NCBI RefSeq assembly: GCF_000015165.1 | Contig: NC_009485.1 | Coordinates: 3,553,501-3,617,500 of the forward strand | Reading direction: 5' to 3' | Source: Bradyrhizobium sp. BTAi1 | GTDB taxonomy: Bacteria > Pseudomonadota > Alphaproteobacteria > Rhizobiales > Xanthobacteraceae | Length of the DNA stretch: 64,000 nucleotides | Part shown: positions 52,404 through 63,233 of the stretch, piece after piece | Layout of the letters: each line of letters opens with the position of its first letter | Position numbering within the stretch: the first letter of the stretch is position 1 | Program-made: the position numbers and the translations under genes | The notes under the pieces: generated by a model | The model's database searches: none | Told to the model about the DNA's origin: nothing | Seen by the model: the letters and a program-made list of their open reading frames with translations, nothing else

Positions 52404-53432
52404 TCATTCGCGGGCCGGCAGCAGCTCCGCCACGGCCTGCCGCGCGATCCTGTTTTCGTCCGGCAGTCCGATCGAGATGCGCAGCCAATTGTCAAATTGT
52501 GGCTGTGCACGGCCGATGATGATGCCGCGGGCGGCGAGCGCCGCCGCAGCCTCGGCATGCGGCCGGCCGCAATCGAAGAACACGAAGTTGGCCTGTGAGG
52601 CGCTGAAGCGGCGCCCGCGAGCGCGCAGCAGCGCATGCCAGGCCTCGCGCTCGGCCGCGACCTTGGTACGAACCGAAGCGACGTAGTCGTGATCACCGAG
52701 GCTCGCGGTGGCGGCGACCAGGCTCAGCCGGCTCAGTCCGAAAAACGCGCCGATGCCCATCTGCTTCAGCGCAGCGGCCAGCGGCTTCGGAGCCAGCGTG
52801 TAGCCGATCGCGAGACTTGCGAGTCCGAAGATCTTGGAGAATGTCCGGAACACGGCGACATTGCCGCCCTCGCGCACCAGCGGCGCAACGCTGCGGGCGG
52901 CAAAGTTCGGCATGAATTCGAGATAGGCCTCGTCGACGATCACGAGCGTGCGTGCCGACAAGTCGCGCACCGCCGCGATGAAGGCGGCGGTGTCGCTGAC
53001 CGTGCCCGAGGGGTTGTGCGGATTGACGAGATACACCGCGCGCGTGGTGCCGTCGACCGCCGCCGCGATGGCCGGCAGGTCGTTCTCCAGCGCGGCATTC
53101 AGCGGCACGCCGACCACGCGGCCGCCGGCCGGTGTCACCGCATCGACCAGCGCCGTGTAGCCCGGCTCGGAGTAGACGAAGGTGCCGCCGCGTCCGCCGC
53201 GCGCGGACAGATATAGTCCGAGCACGTTGAGGTTCTCGCCGAGCACGATCTGCTCCGGCGCGATGTTTTCGCGCGCGGCAATCGCCGCCGTGAGATCGTC
53301 GAGCTCCCGGCCGGTGTAGCGGGCGAGGCCGGCGAGATCCGCTTTGATGGCGTCGATGGCCGCAGGCGATGGCCCGAGCGGAGTCTCGTTGAGGGCCAGT
53401 CGGATCGATGGTGGGGGCAGGGCATCGGTCAT
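52404..53432 (-). CDS. PLP-dependent aminotransferase, HisC-like
   Basis: A 342-residue fold-type I aminotransferase: LNETPLGPSPAAIDAI, EQIVLGENLNVLGLYLSA, SEPGYTALVDA, YLVNPHNPSGTVSDTA (PLP-pocket Asn), VIVDEAYLEF (Asp) and FRTFSKIFGLASLAIGYTLA, where SKIFGLA contains the PLP-binding Lys. It resembles histidinol-phosphate aminotransferases, though the organism probably has a separate hisC, so it may act on aromatic or other substrates. It converges tail to tail with dusA, one base apart. Confidence 0.88.
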   Translation of the reverse strand: MTDALPPPSIRLALNETPLGPSPAAIDAIKADLAGLARYTGRELDDLTAAIAARENIAPEQIVLGENLNVLGLYLSARGGRGGTFVYSEPGYTALVDAVTPAGGRVVGVPLNAALENDLPAIAAAVDGTTRAVYLVNPHNPSGTVSDTAAFIAAVRDLSARTLVIVDEAYLEFMPNFAARSVAPLVREGGNVAVFRTFSKIFGLASLAIGYTLAPKPLAAALKQMGIGAFFGLSRLSLVAATASLGDHDYVASVRTKVAAEREAWHALLRARGRRFSASQANFVFFDCGRPHAEAAAALAARGIIIGRAQPQFDNWLRISIGLPDENRIARQAVAELLPARE

Positions 53433-53494
53433 GGCTGGAATCTAGGCCGGGACCTGCCGCCCGCGCAAGCGAACGAACCGCCGCCGCGGCGGCC

Positions 53495-54031
53495 TCAGCT
53501 GCGCTCTGGATAGCCGTGCAGCATCAGCCGGTCGGAGCGCACCTCCCAGCGTTCGAGCCGGTCGAGGAAGCTCATGCCGAGCAGATTCGTTTTCATCTGG
53601 CCGTGCGGCACCACCAGCGCCGGCACGGAGCGCTCCACCAGCCGGCCGATCGCGAGCCGATCGAGCGTCAGCCGCGCCGCCTTGGTGTGGCCGCCGGCGG
53701 TCTCGACATCGACATCGTAGTTGAGCAGCTCGAGCGGCAGGCCTGCCGCCTTGGCGGTCTCATAGGTCAGCACCACCGATGTCGCGCCGGTGTCGACGAC
53801 CATCGGCGCGGTGACGCCGTTGATCTTGGCGCGCAGCGCAAACTCGCCGCCGCGGGTGCGCTCGATCTCGACCGCGTTGGTCGGTGGGCTTGCCTTGGCG
53901 CGGAAGGCGCGGCTGCGCAGCATCTCCGAAACGGTGTCGCTCGCCAGCGCAGCCTGTTCGGGATCCTTGTAGACGATCACGGCACTTGCGGTGGTCACCA
54001 TGGTGACCAGGACGAGCACGACCTTGTTCAT
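53495..54031 (-). CDS. TIGR02281-family retropepsin-like aspartic protease
   Basis: A 178-residue membrane-anchored protein: N-terminal helix NKVVLVLVTMVTTASAVIVY, then a clan AA domain with GVTAPMVVDTGATSVVLTYE (active-site DTG) and a second conserved LGMSFLDRLERWEVRSDRL. It acts presumably as a dimer in the periplasm; targets are unknown. It forms part of a minus-strand run with the DUF1289 protein. Confidence 0.87.
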   Translation of the reverse strand: MNKVVLVLVTMVTTASAVIVYKDPEQAALASDTVSEMLRSRAFRAKASPPTNAVEIERTRGGEFALRAKINGVTAPMVVDTGATSVVLTYETAKAAGLPLELLNYDVDVETAGGHTKAARLTLDRLAIGRLVERSVPALVVPHGQMKTNLLGMSFLDRLERWEVRSDRLMLHGYPERS

Positions 54032-54059
54032 GCCAGGCCTCCCGTCGATGCCGCCGCGC

Positions 54060-54260
54060 TCAGTCGCGCCGGCGTCCCATCGCGGCGAGGCCGGCGTCGT
54101 GCATCCGCGCGGCCAGCCCGTCCATCAGGGCCAGACGCTCGTCGGCTGACATGCGCCCCCAGCGGGCGATCTCCGGCAAGGTGCGGCCGCAGCCGAAGCA
54201 GAGCTTGGTCTTGGGATCGATCATGCAGACAGCGATGCATGGTGTATCTTGGCTCATCAT
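54060..54260 (-). CDS. DUF1289 domain protein
   Basis: About 66 residues. The family pattern PCIAVCMIDPKTKLCFGCGRTLPEIARWGRMS has four conserved Cys suited to binding a metal or Fe-S cluster, and SADERLALMDGLAARM follows. The start at MMSQDT (54260 or 54257) is preferred to an upstream Met because the family starts right before the Cys motif. It overlaps nothing and lies between the protease and the kinase. Function unknown. Confidence 0.85.
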   Translation of the reverse strand: MMSQDTPCIAVCMIDPKTKLCFGCGRTLPEIARWGRMSADERLALMDGLAARMHDAGLAAMGRRRD

Positions 54261-54304
54261 GCGAGTGTGAAAGCTTCTGGCACTGTTTTGCAAGTGCAAT
54301 CATC

Positions 54305-55912
<1,608 letters not shown>

Positions 55913-56016
55913 GAATCCTGCCCGTGGCCATACGGGCTGCTTTCTGCATCTTCTATAACTGGCTCTAAATCCTTAAGACGGATTATAGACAACGAAAAAT
56001 TTGCGTTAACGCCGCG

Positions 56017-57471
56017 TTAAGAGGCCGGCTTCCGCCGCGCGGCGATGCCGAGAAAACGCAGCCTCCGCCAGCCGATCACGACGCCGGTGATGCTGAAGGC
56101 GAAGCCGCAGGCGCAGAGGCCGACGATGACAAGCGTGCGCAGCGTCGGGTGGGCCAGCAGGCTGGGGAAGTCCAGCGTGTGCAGCGCCTGATAAAGCCAG
56201 CGATAAGCGCGCCGGGAGGAGTCGAGCTTCTCGAGCAGGGCGCCCGAGGCGGCGTCGACATGATACCAGGCGTCACCGCAGACGATGCGATAGACCGGCG
56301 CTCCCGGGACGTCGGAGACGAAAGGATAATCGTCGCCCGCTTCGACCTCGGTCGCGCGCCCGCAATGGCCGCCCAGGTGATCCGCCGTGGCATTGATATC
56401 GGCGGGCTGCAGGAAGCGGCCGACCGGTCGCCAGGTCGCGCGGTCGCGCACCGAGATCTGCTGCTGGCCGAGGGCCCGCCGTGCGCGCTGATACAGGCGG
56501 CCGCCGAACGCAAACCATTCGATCTCGCGGACGTCGCCAGACAGGCCCGTCGGAGGGATGGTGGTCAGGGCGCTCCAGTCGGGGACGCCGATGAGGACGG
56601 CGTCCTCCGAAGCCGTGAGCTGGCCGGTCGCGAACAATCGGTCATGGTCCATCGACAGCCAGCCGCTGACGATCCAGGTCAGGACGAACTGCATGCAGAT
56701 CAGGCCGGCCCAGTGATGCCACAGGTGCCAGCTGCGGTAGCGCGACGACAGGCGTGCTTTGCGCAACCGCAGCCGGAGCGGACCGAGCAGGGCGCCGGTG
56801 ACGGCGGCAATCGCCGCCGCGAGCGAGAGCCACCAGACCGTGACGTTCCAGGCCGCCCAATCTCTGCGCAGCACAGTCGGGTAGATCCAGTGCACGACGC
56901 TGCCGACATAATTCCAGCCGCGTTCGAAGCGTGTCGTGTCGAGCACGACCTCCCCGGTGCGCGAGGAGACGTAGAGCTCGGTGCCGTCGGCATCGTTCAG
57001 CGCGATGCGATGCAGCGGGCGGTGCGTATCGAACCGGTTCGGCACCGTCCATTGATCGTAATCGCCGAGCGCCGCGATCGCGGCGCCCGCGGCGTCGAGC
57101 CCGCGCCGCTGTGCCGCGGCGCGGGCGATCGCCAAAGCGAGGCCGGGATCGGTGACGTCGGCCGCGGCAAGGCTGTCGGCATGGATCGCCACATGGCGGC
57201 CCGGCGTGGCAATGACGTAGACCGCGCCATCGACGCGCTGCATCAGCCGCATGCGGCGGGCAGGTTGGCCGCCCAGGCTGGCGAGCGCCTCTGCCGGGGC
57301 GTGCAGCGGCACAGCGAGATCGAGCGGCGCCAGTCCTGCGAAGCGCTCGCCCTCCGTCTGTGCGGGGAACGGCACGAAGTGCATCACGATGCCGGTCGCG
57401 AACCACAGCATGAACAGCGGACCGAGCAGGATGCTGAGCCAGCGATGCGTGAGGATCAGCGCCCGGATCAT
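56017..57471 (-). CDS. PepSY-domain membrane protein, partner of the TonB receptor
   Basis: A 484-residue inner-membrane protein of the PepSY-associated TM family: LILTHRWLSILLGPLFMLWF (TM1 with conserved His), VVHWIYPTVLRRDWAAWNVTVWWLSLAAAIAAVTGAL, RSWHLWHHWAGLICMQFVLTWIVSGWLSM and a C-terminal pair (LHTLDFPSLLAHPTLRTLVI, GFAFSITGVVIGWRRLRF). Members often reduce or process siderophore-bound metal at the inner membrane. Its start is 6 bases from the end of the TonB receptor gene, so the two form an operon. Confidence 0.88.
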   Translation of the reverse strand: MIRALILTHRWLSILLGPLFMLWFATGIVMHFVPFPAQTEGERFAGLAPLDLAVPLHAPAEALASLGGQPARRMRLMQRVDGAVYVIATPGRHVAIHADSLAAADVTDPGLALAIARAAAQRRGLDAAGAAIAALGDYDQWTVPNRFDTHRPLHRIALNDADGTELYVSSRTGEVVLDTTRFERGWNYVGSVVHWIYPTVLRRDWAAWNVTVWWLSLAAAIAAVTGALLGPLRLRLRKARLSSRYRSWHLWHHWAGLICMQFVLTWIVSGWLSMDHDRLFATGQLTASEDAVLIGVPDWSALTTIPPTGLSGDVREIEWFAFGGRLYQRARRALGQQQISVRDRATWRPVGRFLQPADINATADHLGGHCGRATEVEAGDDYPFVSDVPGAPVYRIVCGDAWYHVDAASGALLEKLDSSRRAYRWLYQALHTLDFPSLLAHPTLRTLVIVGLCACGFAFSITGVVIGWRRLRFLGIAARRKPAS

Positions 57472-57477
57472 GCGGCC

Positions 57478-59931
57478 CTAGAACTTGAACGAGGCTTCGA
57501 CCTCGTAGGTGCGGGGCGCGCCGAGGAAGATCTGGTCGGGATAGAACGGATCGCTCCAGGCCGCATAGCGCTTGTCGGTGACGTTGCGGACGCGGAAGGC
57601 GAGGCGCGTGCTGGTCGCGGTGGCGAACAGCGGCACCTTCGGCAGGTCGATGAAGGCGAACAGGTCGGCCGTGGTATAGGCGAGCAGCTTCACCGTGTTG
57701 GCATCGGTGCTCCAGCGGTCGCCGACATGGCGCACGGAGAAACCGAGTTCGACCGGCCACCAGCCCGGATTGAGGAAGCGGTAGGAGCCGCCGCCATTGA
57801 CGATGACAGCCGGAATGTTCGGCGGCGTGTTGCCGGAGAACGAGCCGCCATTGGCAAGATCGTAGTCGGCGTAGCGTGCGCGCACATAGGCGACGTTGCC
57901 CCAGAGCCTGGTCTCCGTCGTCGGCCGCACGGCGGCGGCCAGCTCGATGCCCTGGGACTTCACCTTGCCGGCGAGGTTGAGCTGCTGGCCGGCCTGGGCG
58001 CTGTAGACATTGTTGCGCTCGATGTCGAACGCCGAGAAGGTCCACTCTGCGCGGCCGTTCCACACGAGCTGCTTGACGCCGGTCTCGTAGCTGCGGGAGT
58101 CCGACAGCGTAAGGTTCTGCGTCGGGCTGAGCAGGAAGATGCTGTCGGCCGAGATGTCGCTCGCGGTCGCATATTGGCTGTAGAAGGTCGTCCCCGGCAG
58201 CGCTTCCCACGTATAGCCGATGCGGCCGGTGACCGGCTGCCAGCTCTTGGAATAGGGGAAGCCCGGCCGCTCGGCGCCATTCCGGATCCAGTTGCGGTCG
58301 AGCGTGAACGGATTGTAGCGCAGGCCGCCGACCAGCGCGAAGCTGTCCGTCAGCTTCAGCCGGTCCTCGAGATTGATCGCGACGCTGTCGATGGTGGCAG
58401 TCTGTAATTGTGTCGTCAGCAGGCCATAGGTACCACGATCGAAGCCGACCAGCGGGACCGACTCGCCGGGAAAGTTCGCCGCGCCGGGCCGCGTGAAGTC
58501 GGTGTGCGAGCTCTCGACCGACGCGACCATGCGATTGGACAGGCCGAAGATACTGCCGTTCCAGGTGACGTCGGTAACGTTGCCGACGATGTTGTGGTTG
58601 TGGTGGACGAAGAAGCGCTCGCGGTCGACCAGGTTGGTCCCGGCGTTGAACGCCGACACCTCGTTGTTGTACCAGTCGCGGCTGGCATTGTAGTTGTAGA
58701 TCTGGCTCCGCAGCGTGACGGCGTTGTTGAGGTCCCATTCGAAGCCGCTGCGCACCCATGACTCCTTGATGGTTTTGTGGCCGTCGATCACATTGTAGTT
58801 GGTCGACAGCGTGCGGCCATCGATCGTGACGGCGCCGAGATTGGTGCCGTTGTAGTCGGAGACCTTGGTGCCCGAAACGATGCCGCTGGTCGCATTCGCG
58901 CCACTGAAGGCCACCGGCACCAGCGGTGTGCCTTCATAGGGCTTGGCCTTGTAGTCTTTGAACTCGGCCGCGACGAAGGTCCTGAAGCTGTCGGACAGGC
59001 GATAGTTCAATTGGCCCGAGACGTGGACGTTCTTGAACTCGGTGTCGTCGATGAAGCCGACTTCCCTGGTGCGGCTGATGTCGAAGCGGTAGTCGAGCCC
59101 CCGGACGGTCGTGCTGCCGCCCGAGCCGAAGCCGCTGCGGAAGGTGCCGCGCTGGTCGAAGCCGATGAAGGTCTCGCTCTCGACCGGGCCGGTGTGCGGC
59201 GCCTTGGTCACGAAGTTGATGGTGCCGCCGACCGCGCCCTGGCCCGAGCTCAGCGAGGAGGGGCCTTTCAGAAACTCGACGCGATCGAGGTTGAAGGTCT
59301 CCATCGTCAGCGCGGTGAATCCGGTCGGCCCGATGTTGATGCCGTTGTAGAGCACATTGATCTGGTTGCCCTGGAAGCCGCGCATCGCGAAGCCGACATC
59401 GTTCGGCGCATCGCCCGCGCTGACGCCGGTGGCACCCTTCACGGCATCGACAGTCGTGTGATAGCCCCGCTCGCGCAGCGTCTCGGCGCCGATCACTTCA
59501 ACTGTTGCCGGGATCTCCCGCGCCGTCAGTCCGAGCCGGCTGCCGCTGGCCGGCGTCGCATTGCCATTGAGCGGGGTGGTGGCCGTGGGGCCGGTGGTGG
59601 CGGACGACAAGGCTGCTGCCGGGGAGGACGCTGGCGGACGTCGCGGCGCAGAACGCGCGGTCTGCGCGGAGGTCGGCCGCGCGGAGGGAGCGCGGCCGTC
59701 GACCGGTCGCGGGCGTGGTGCATCGACCGTGACGCCGGGCAGAACGGTTTCCGCCGCCGGCTTTCCCGACGAATTGGCGGCCTGCTGCGCATGTGCCATG
59801 GGCGCCGGCGCCCAGCCTGCCGCAACCAGCCCCGCCAGCGATATCGAACCCCAGACGTCCCGCGCGCTCATTCCAATCCTCACCGCGGGTCGGCTGTGCC
59901 GGCGTCCCGCGTCCCCAAGCCATGCGTTCAT
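57478..59931 (-). CDS. TonB-dependent (siderophore-type) receptor
   Basis: An 817-residue outer-membrane receptor. A secretion signal (SLAGLVAAGWAPAPMAHAQQ) is preceded by a long N-terminus, so Met at 59871 may be the true start. A Pro/Ala-rich linker precedes the plug (LTAREIPATVEVIGAETLRE, GFAMRGFQGNQINVLYNGIN, VEFLKGPSSLSSGQGAVGGTINFV), and a barrel ends TYEVEASFKF with terminal Phe. The plug resembles ferric-siderophore receptors. A 24-bp perfect palindrome at 59965-59988 lies just upstream, of the type used by Zur, so a zinc or other metallophore is a realistic ligand. Confidence 0.9.
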   Translation of the reverse strand: MNAWLGDAGRRHSRPAVRIGMSARDVWGSISLAGLVAAGWAPAPMAHAQQAANSSGKPAAETVLPGVTVDAPRPRPVDGRAPSARPTSAQTARSAPRRPPASSPAAALSSATTGPTATTPLNGNATPASGSRLGLTAREIPATVEVIGAETLRERGYHTTVDAVKGATGVSAGDAPNDVGFAMRGFQGNQINVLYNGINIGPTGFTALTMETFNLDRVEFLKGPSSLSSGQGAVGGTINFVTKAPHTGPVESETFIGFDQRGTFRSGFGSGGSTTVRGLDYRFDISRTREVGFIDDTEFKNVHVSGQLNYRLSDSFRTFVAAEFKDYKAKPYEGTPLVPVAFSGANATSGIVSGTKVSDYNGTNLGAVTIDGRTLSTNYNVIDGHKTIKESWVRSGFEWDLNNAVTLRSQIYNYNASRDWYNNEVSAFNAGTNLVDRERFFVHHNHNIVGNVTDVTWNGSIFGLSNRMVASVESSHTDFTRPGAANFPGESVPLVGFDRGTYGLLTTQLQTATIDSVAINLEDRLKLTDSFALVGGLRYNPFTLDRNWIRNGAERPGFPYSKSWQPVTGRIGYTWEALPGTTFYSQYATASDISADSIFLLSPTQNLTLSDSRSYETGVKQLVWNGRAEWTFSAFDIERNNVYSAQAGQQLNLAGKVKSQGIELAAAVRPTTETRLWGNVAYVRARYADYDLANGGSFSGNTPPNIPAVIVNGGGSYRFLNPGWWPVELGFSVRHVGDRWSTDANTVKLLAYTTADLFAFIDLPKVPLFATATSTRLAFRVRNVTDKRYAAWSDPFYPDQIFLGAPRTYEVEASFKF

Positions 59932-59964
59932 GATGACGGAGACGAGTTAGCCGAAAATCGGAAG

Positions 59965-59988
59965 AATGTAATGTTATAACATTACATT
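59965..59988. promoter_or_regulatory. Perfect 24-bp palindrome, probable Zur (Fur-family) operator
   Basis: Half-sites AATGTAATGTTA and TAACATTACATT are exact reverse complements without spacer. The core GTAATGTTATAACATTAC is of the style of proteobacterial Zur boxes. It lies 34 bases before the long receptor start (59931) and 94 before the shorter one (59871). Which Fur-family protein binds is inference. Confidence 0.75.
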
Positions 59989-60215
59989 TCCTTCTTTCCG
60001 CCACGGGCTGTCTCGTTTCGGCAACAGTTGCGAACGACTAGCGATTGCAATCGGTAACAGCGAGTCGTGATGCGCACAATGGCGATGCGACCTGCCATCG
60101 CGCGTGGCTCGGCGCACTGGGGGGAGCGAGGGAGAGAGGGGGCTCGCCATTGAGCGAGGCGAGCGCTCTGCCGCGCACGCAAGGCGGCGGCAGAGCCGGA
60201 TCGATATTCGTCTTG

Positions 60216-61085
60216 TTACTTCTCCAGCCGGGCCAGCAGACTGGACGTATCCCAACGCTTGCCGCCAAGCTTCTCGACCTCGGAGTAGAACTGGTCGACC
60301 AGCGCGGTCACCGGCAGATGGGCGCCGTTGCGGCGCGCTTCGTTGAGGCAGATCGACAGGTCCTTGCGCATCCATTCCACTGCAAAACCAAAATCATATT
60401 TGCCGTCGTTCATGGTCTTGTAGCGGTTCTCCATCTGCCAGGACTGGGCAGCGCCCTTGGAGATGGTCTCGATCACGGCTGCGACGTCGAGGCCCGACTT
60501 CTTCGCGAAATGGATGCCTTCGGACAGGCCCTGAACGAGGCCGGCGATGCAGATTTGGTTGACCATCTTGGTCAGTTGGCCGCTGCCGGCCGGTCCGAGC
60601 AGCTTGCACATCCTTGCATAGGCCGCGATGACCGGCTCAGCGCCGGCATAGGCCTCCGCGGTGCCGCCGCACATCACGGTGAGAACGCCGTTCTCGGCGC
60701 CGGCCTGGCCGCCGGACACCGGCGCGTCGATGAATTTGAAGCCGGCCTTGGTTGCTGCCGCGTCCAGCTCACGTGCCACTTCAGCCGAGGCGGTGGTGTG
60801 GTCGACGAAGGTCGCGCCCTTGCTCATGCCGGCGAAGGCGCCGTCGGCGCCGATCGTCACCGAGCGCAGGTCGTTGTCGTTGCCGACGCAGCACATCACG
60901 AAGTCCTGGCCCTCGGCGGCCTGCTTCGGCGTTGCGGCGGTCTTGCCGCCGAACTTGTCGGCCCATTCCTTCGCCTTGGCCGCGGTGCGGTTATAGACCG
61001 TGACCTCGTGACCACCCTTCTTCACGAGATGTCCTGCCATGGGGAAACCCATGACGCCGAGACCGATGAAAGCGACTTTAGCCAT
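60216..61085 (-). CDS. NAD(P)-dependent oxidoreductase, 3-hydroxyisobutyrate dehydrogenase family
   Basis: A 289-residue beta-hydroxyacid dehydrogenase: N-terminal Rossmann motif VAFIGLGVMGFPMAGHLVKKG, YNRTAAKA, substrate loop FIDAPVSGGQAGAENGVLTVM and catalytic-Lys region GSGQLTKMVNQICIAGLVQGL, then a helical C-terminal domain. It oxidises a short 3-hydroxy acid or reduces a semialdehyde; the exact substrate is not readable. It is a single gene between the TonB receptor and the divergent VOC gene. Confidence 0.88.
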   Translation of the reverse strand: MAKVAFIGLGVMGFPMAGHLVKKGGHEVTVYNRTAAKAKEWADKFGGKTAATPKQAAEGQDFVMCCVGNDNDLRSVTIGADGAFAGMSKGATFVDHTTASAEVARELDAAATKAGFKFIDAPVSGGQAGAENGVLTVMCGGTAEAYAGAEPVIAAYARMCKLLGPAGSGQLTKMVNQICIAGLVQGLSEGIHFAKKSGLDVAAVIETISKGAAQSWQMENRYKTMNDGKYDFGFAVEWMRKDLSICLNEARRNGAHLPVTALVDQFYSEVEKLGGKRWDTSSLLARLEK

Positions 61086-61346
61086 ATGAGCTACCTTGAC
61101 CTTGGGTTCTGCCGACAGCCTTGAGAGGGCCGGGCTGTTCTTGGAAGGAACACATCAGCACCCCGCGCGGCTCGCGGCGGCGTGCTGGACGCCGCACCAT
61201 AACGGCTTGCGAGGCGGGGGCAACGGCTTCGTGACGGATGCGAAAGCGGGACTGTGTGCTAAACAGGCCTGATCATGATGGCTTGCAAAGTCGTCATCCG
61301 GCTACGAAATCCGAATAACCAACGAACCAGCCAGGGAGTGTCCCGC

Positions 61347-61793
61347 ATGGGCGTCAGCGTCGGCGTGCTCGATCATTTCAACATCCGGACCCGCAACCTT
61401 GCCGAGACGGTCCGCTTCTATGAGGACGTGCTCGGGCTGGAAAACGGCGCCCGGCCAAACTTCGCGTTTCCCGGCGCCTGGATGTACAGCGAGGGCCGGG
61501 CGGTGGTGCATCTGGTCGATATCTCGCCGACGTCAGAGGCACAAAAGCCTGATTCCGGCGTCGTCCATCACGTCGCCTTCGTCAGCCGTGGCTTCGCCGC
61601 CATGAAGGCGCGGCTCGCGGCCAAGGGCATGCCGTTCGAAGCCCGCCAGGTTCCGGGGGGTGAGCTGTGGCAGATCTTCGTGCGCGATCCGAACGGCGTG
61701 ATGATCGAGCTCAATTACGAGGCAGCCAAGGAACAGGCCGGGGATGCGCCGGTGGAGACCGCATCCGACATCGGAACCATGGTGGCGTTTTGA
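61347..61793 (+). CDS. VOC (glyoxalase-fold) family protein
   Basis: A 148-residue protein with one pair of VOC modules: LDHFNIRTRNLAETVRFYEDVLGL, AVVHLVDIS, VVHHVAFVSRGFAAMKARL and WQIFVRDPNGVMIELNYE, the usual His/Glu metal-ligand positions. ATG 61347 with GGGAG upstream is preferred over 61275, whose extra residues are not family-like. It may be a lactoylglutathione lyase-like enzyme or a dioxygenase-fold binding protein; the substrate is unknown. Confidence 0.87.
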   Translation: MGVSVGVLDHFNIRTRNLAETVRFYEDVLGLENGARPNFAFPGAWMYSEGRAVVHLVDISPTSEAQKPDSGVVHHVAFVSRGFAAMKARLAAKGMPFEARQVPGGELWQIFVRDPNGVMIELNYEAAKEQAGDAPVETASDIGTMVAF

Positions 61794-61889
61794 GCTGACC
61801 GGCATTATGAAGCAGCCCAACAGGAGGCCGGGCGGATGCTGTCGGCAACGACGGAAGATCATGTCCGGCCAAGACGATAGGGCGCGACG

Positions 61890-63056
61890 ATGTGGCGCGT
61901 TCTGAACTTCTTCAGGAGACGCGCCGTGAGCGTGACGCAGCAGCAGGTTCTCGAGGCACTCAAGCGGGTCCGCTCGCCACGCGGCGTGGCGCTGACCGAC
62001 GCCGGGGTGCTGTCGCCGATCACGGCCAATGAGGGCAAGGTGTTCTTCTCCATCAATGTCGAGGCCAGCGAGGCACGCGGCTGGGAGGACACCCGCGCCC
62101 AGGCGGAGGCGGCCGTGCGCGCCATTCCCGGCGTGACCATGGCCATGATCGCCCTGACCGCCGAGCGCAAGCCGGGCGCCGCGCCGCCGCCGCCACGGAG
62201 CTCCGGCGTGCAGCCGGTCTCGGCGCATCGTCCCCACCAGCATCAGCATCCGGCGGACTCGCCGATGTCGCGGCAGGCTGCGATCCCCGGCATCGGCGCG
62301 GTGATCGCGGTTGCCTCGGGCAAGGGCGGCGTCGGCAAGTCGACCACCGCGATCAACCTTGCGCTCGGTCTGCGCGACCTTGGGCTCAAGGTCGGGCTGC
62401 TCGATGCCGACATCTACGGACCGTCGGTGCCCAAGCTGACCGGCCTGCACGAGAAGCCGCAGCTCACGCCGGACAAGAAGATGATCCCGCTGTCGCGCTT
62501 CGGCCTTGCGATCATGTCGATCGGCTTCCTGGTCGAGGAGGACAGCCCGATGATCTGGCGCGGCCCGATGGTGATGTCGGCGATCAACCAGATGCTGCGC
62601 GAGGTCGCCTGGGGCACGCTCGACGTTCTGGTGGTCGACATGCCGCCGGGCACCGGCGATGCTCAGCTGACCCTGGCGCAGAACGTGCCGTTGAAGGGCG
62701 CGGTGATCGTGTCGACGCCGCAGGATCTGTCGCTGATCGACGCCCGCCGGGGTCTTGCGATGTTCCGCAAGGTCAACGTGCCCGTGCTCGGGATCATCGA
62801 GAACATGAGCTACTTCCAGTGCCCGCAATGCGGCACGCGCTCGGACATTTTCGGCCATGGCGGCGCCCGCCACGAGGCCGAGCGGCTCGGCGTGCCCTTC
62901 CTTGGCGAGATCCCGCTGCACATGGACATCCGCTCGACCTCCGACGCCGGCACGCCGGTGGTGGAGAGCGACCCCAGCGGGCCGCATGCGGCGATCTACC
63001 GGACCATCGCTGCGTCGGTTCGGGATCAGCTCAAGGGCGCCATCGCTGCGGCGTGA
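61890..63056 (+). CDS. mrp: Mrp/NBP35-type Fe-S cluster carrier ATPase (ApbC)
   Basis: A 388-residue protein. The N-terminal MIP18-like domain (TQQQVLEALKRVRSPRGVAL) precedes a His/Pro linker (HRPHQHQHPADSP). The ATPase has the deviant Walker A ASGKGGVGKSTTAINLAL, DADIYGPSVPKL and DVLVVDMPPGTGDAQLTL, and CPQCGTRSDIFG holds the CxxC that bridges an Fe-S cluster in the dimer. It transfers Fe-S clusters to apo-enzymes. GTG 61926 is an alternative start giving the usual N-terminus VSVTQQQ. Confidence 0.93.
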   Translation: MWRVLNFFRRRAVSVTQQQVLEALKRVRSPRGVALTDAGVLSPITANEGKVFFSINVEASEARGWEDTRAQAEAAVRAIPGVTMAMIALTAERKPGAAPPPPRSSGVQPVSAHRPHQHQHPADSPMSRQAAIPGIGAVIAVASGKGGVGKSTTAINLALGLRDLGLKVGLLDADIYGPSVPKLTGLHEKPQLTPDKKMIPLSRFGLAIMSIGFLVEEDSPMIWRGPMVMSAINQMLREVAWGTLDVLVVDMPPGTGDAQLTLAQNVPLKGAVIVSTPQDLSLIDARRGLAMFRKVNVPVLGIIENMSYFQCPQCGTRSDIFGHGGARHEAERLGVPFLGEIPLHMDIRSTSDAGTPVVESDPSGPHAAIYRTIAASVRDQLKGAIAAA

Positions 63057-63233
63057 CGCGCTGCAGCAATTTGCGTGCGACTATTGGACGGCCTGTCATT
63101 CCAACGTCGCGTTTTCGCTGACCCGGTTCCGTGCTAAAGCCCCGGCCGGATCGTACTCGACTCGATGCGGCCAATCGCATCGGCGGACAAATAGTTTTCA
63201 CGGGAAACGCCCCCAACAAGGAGATGCCTTAAT

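Noticed and set aside
56149..58759. Long plus- and minus-frame ORFs (752 and 705 residues) across the PepSY/TonB genes
   Set aside because: Both are shadow frames of two clearly recognised membrane proteins.
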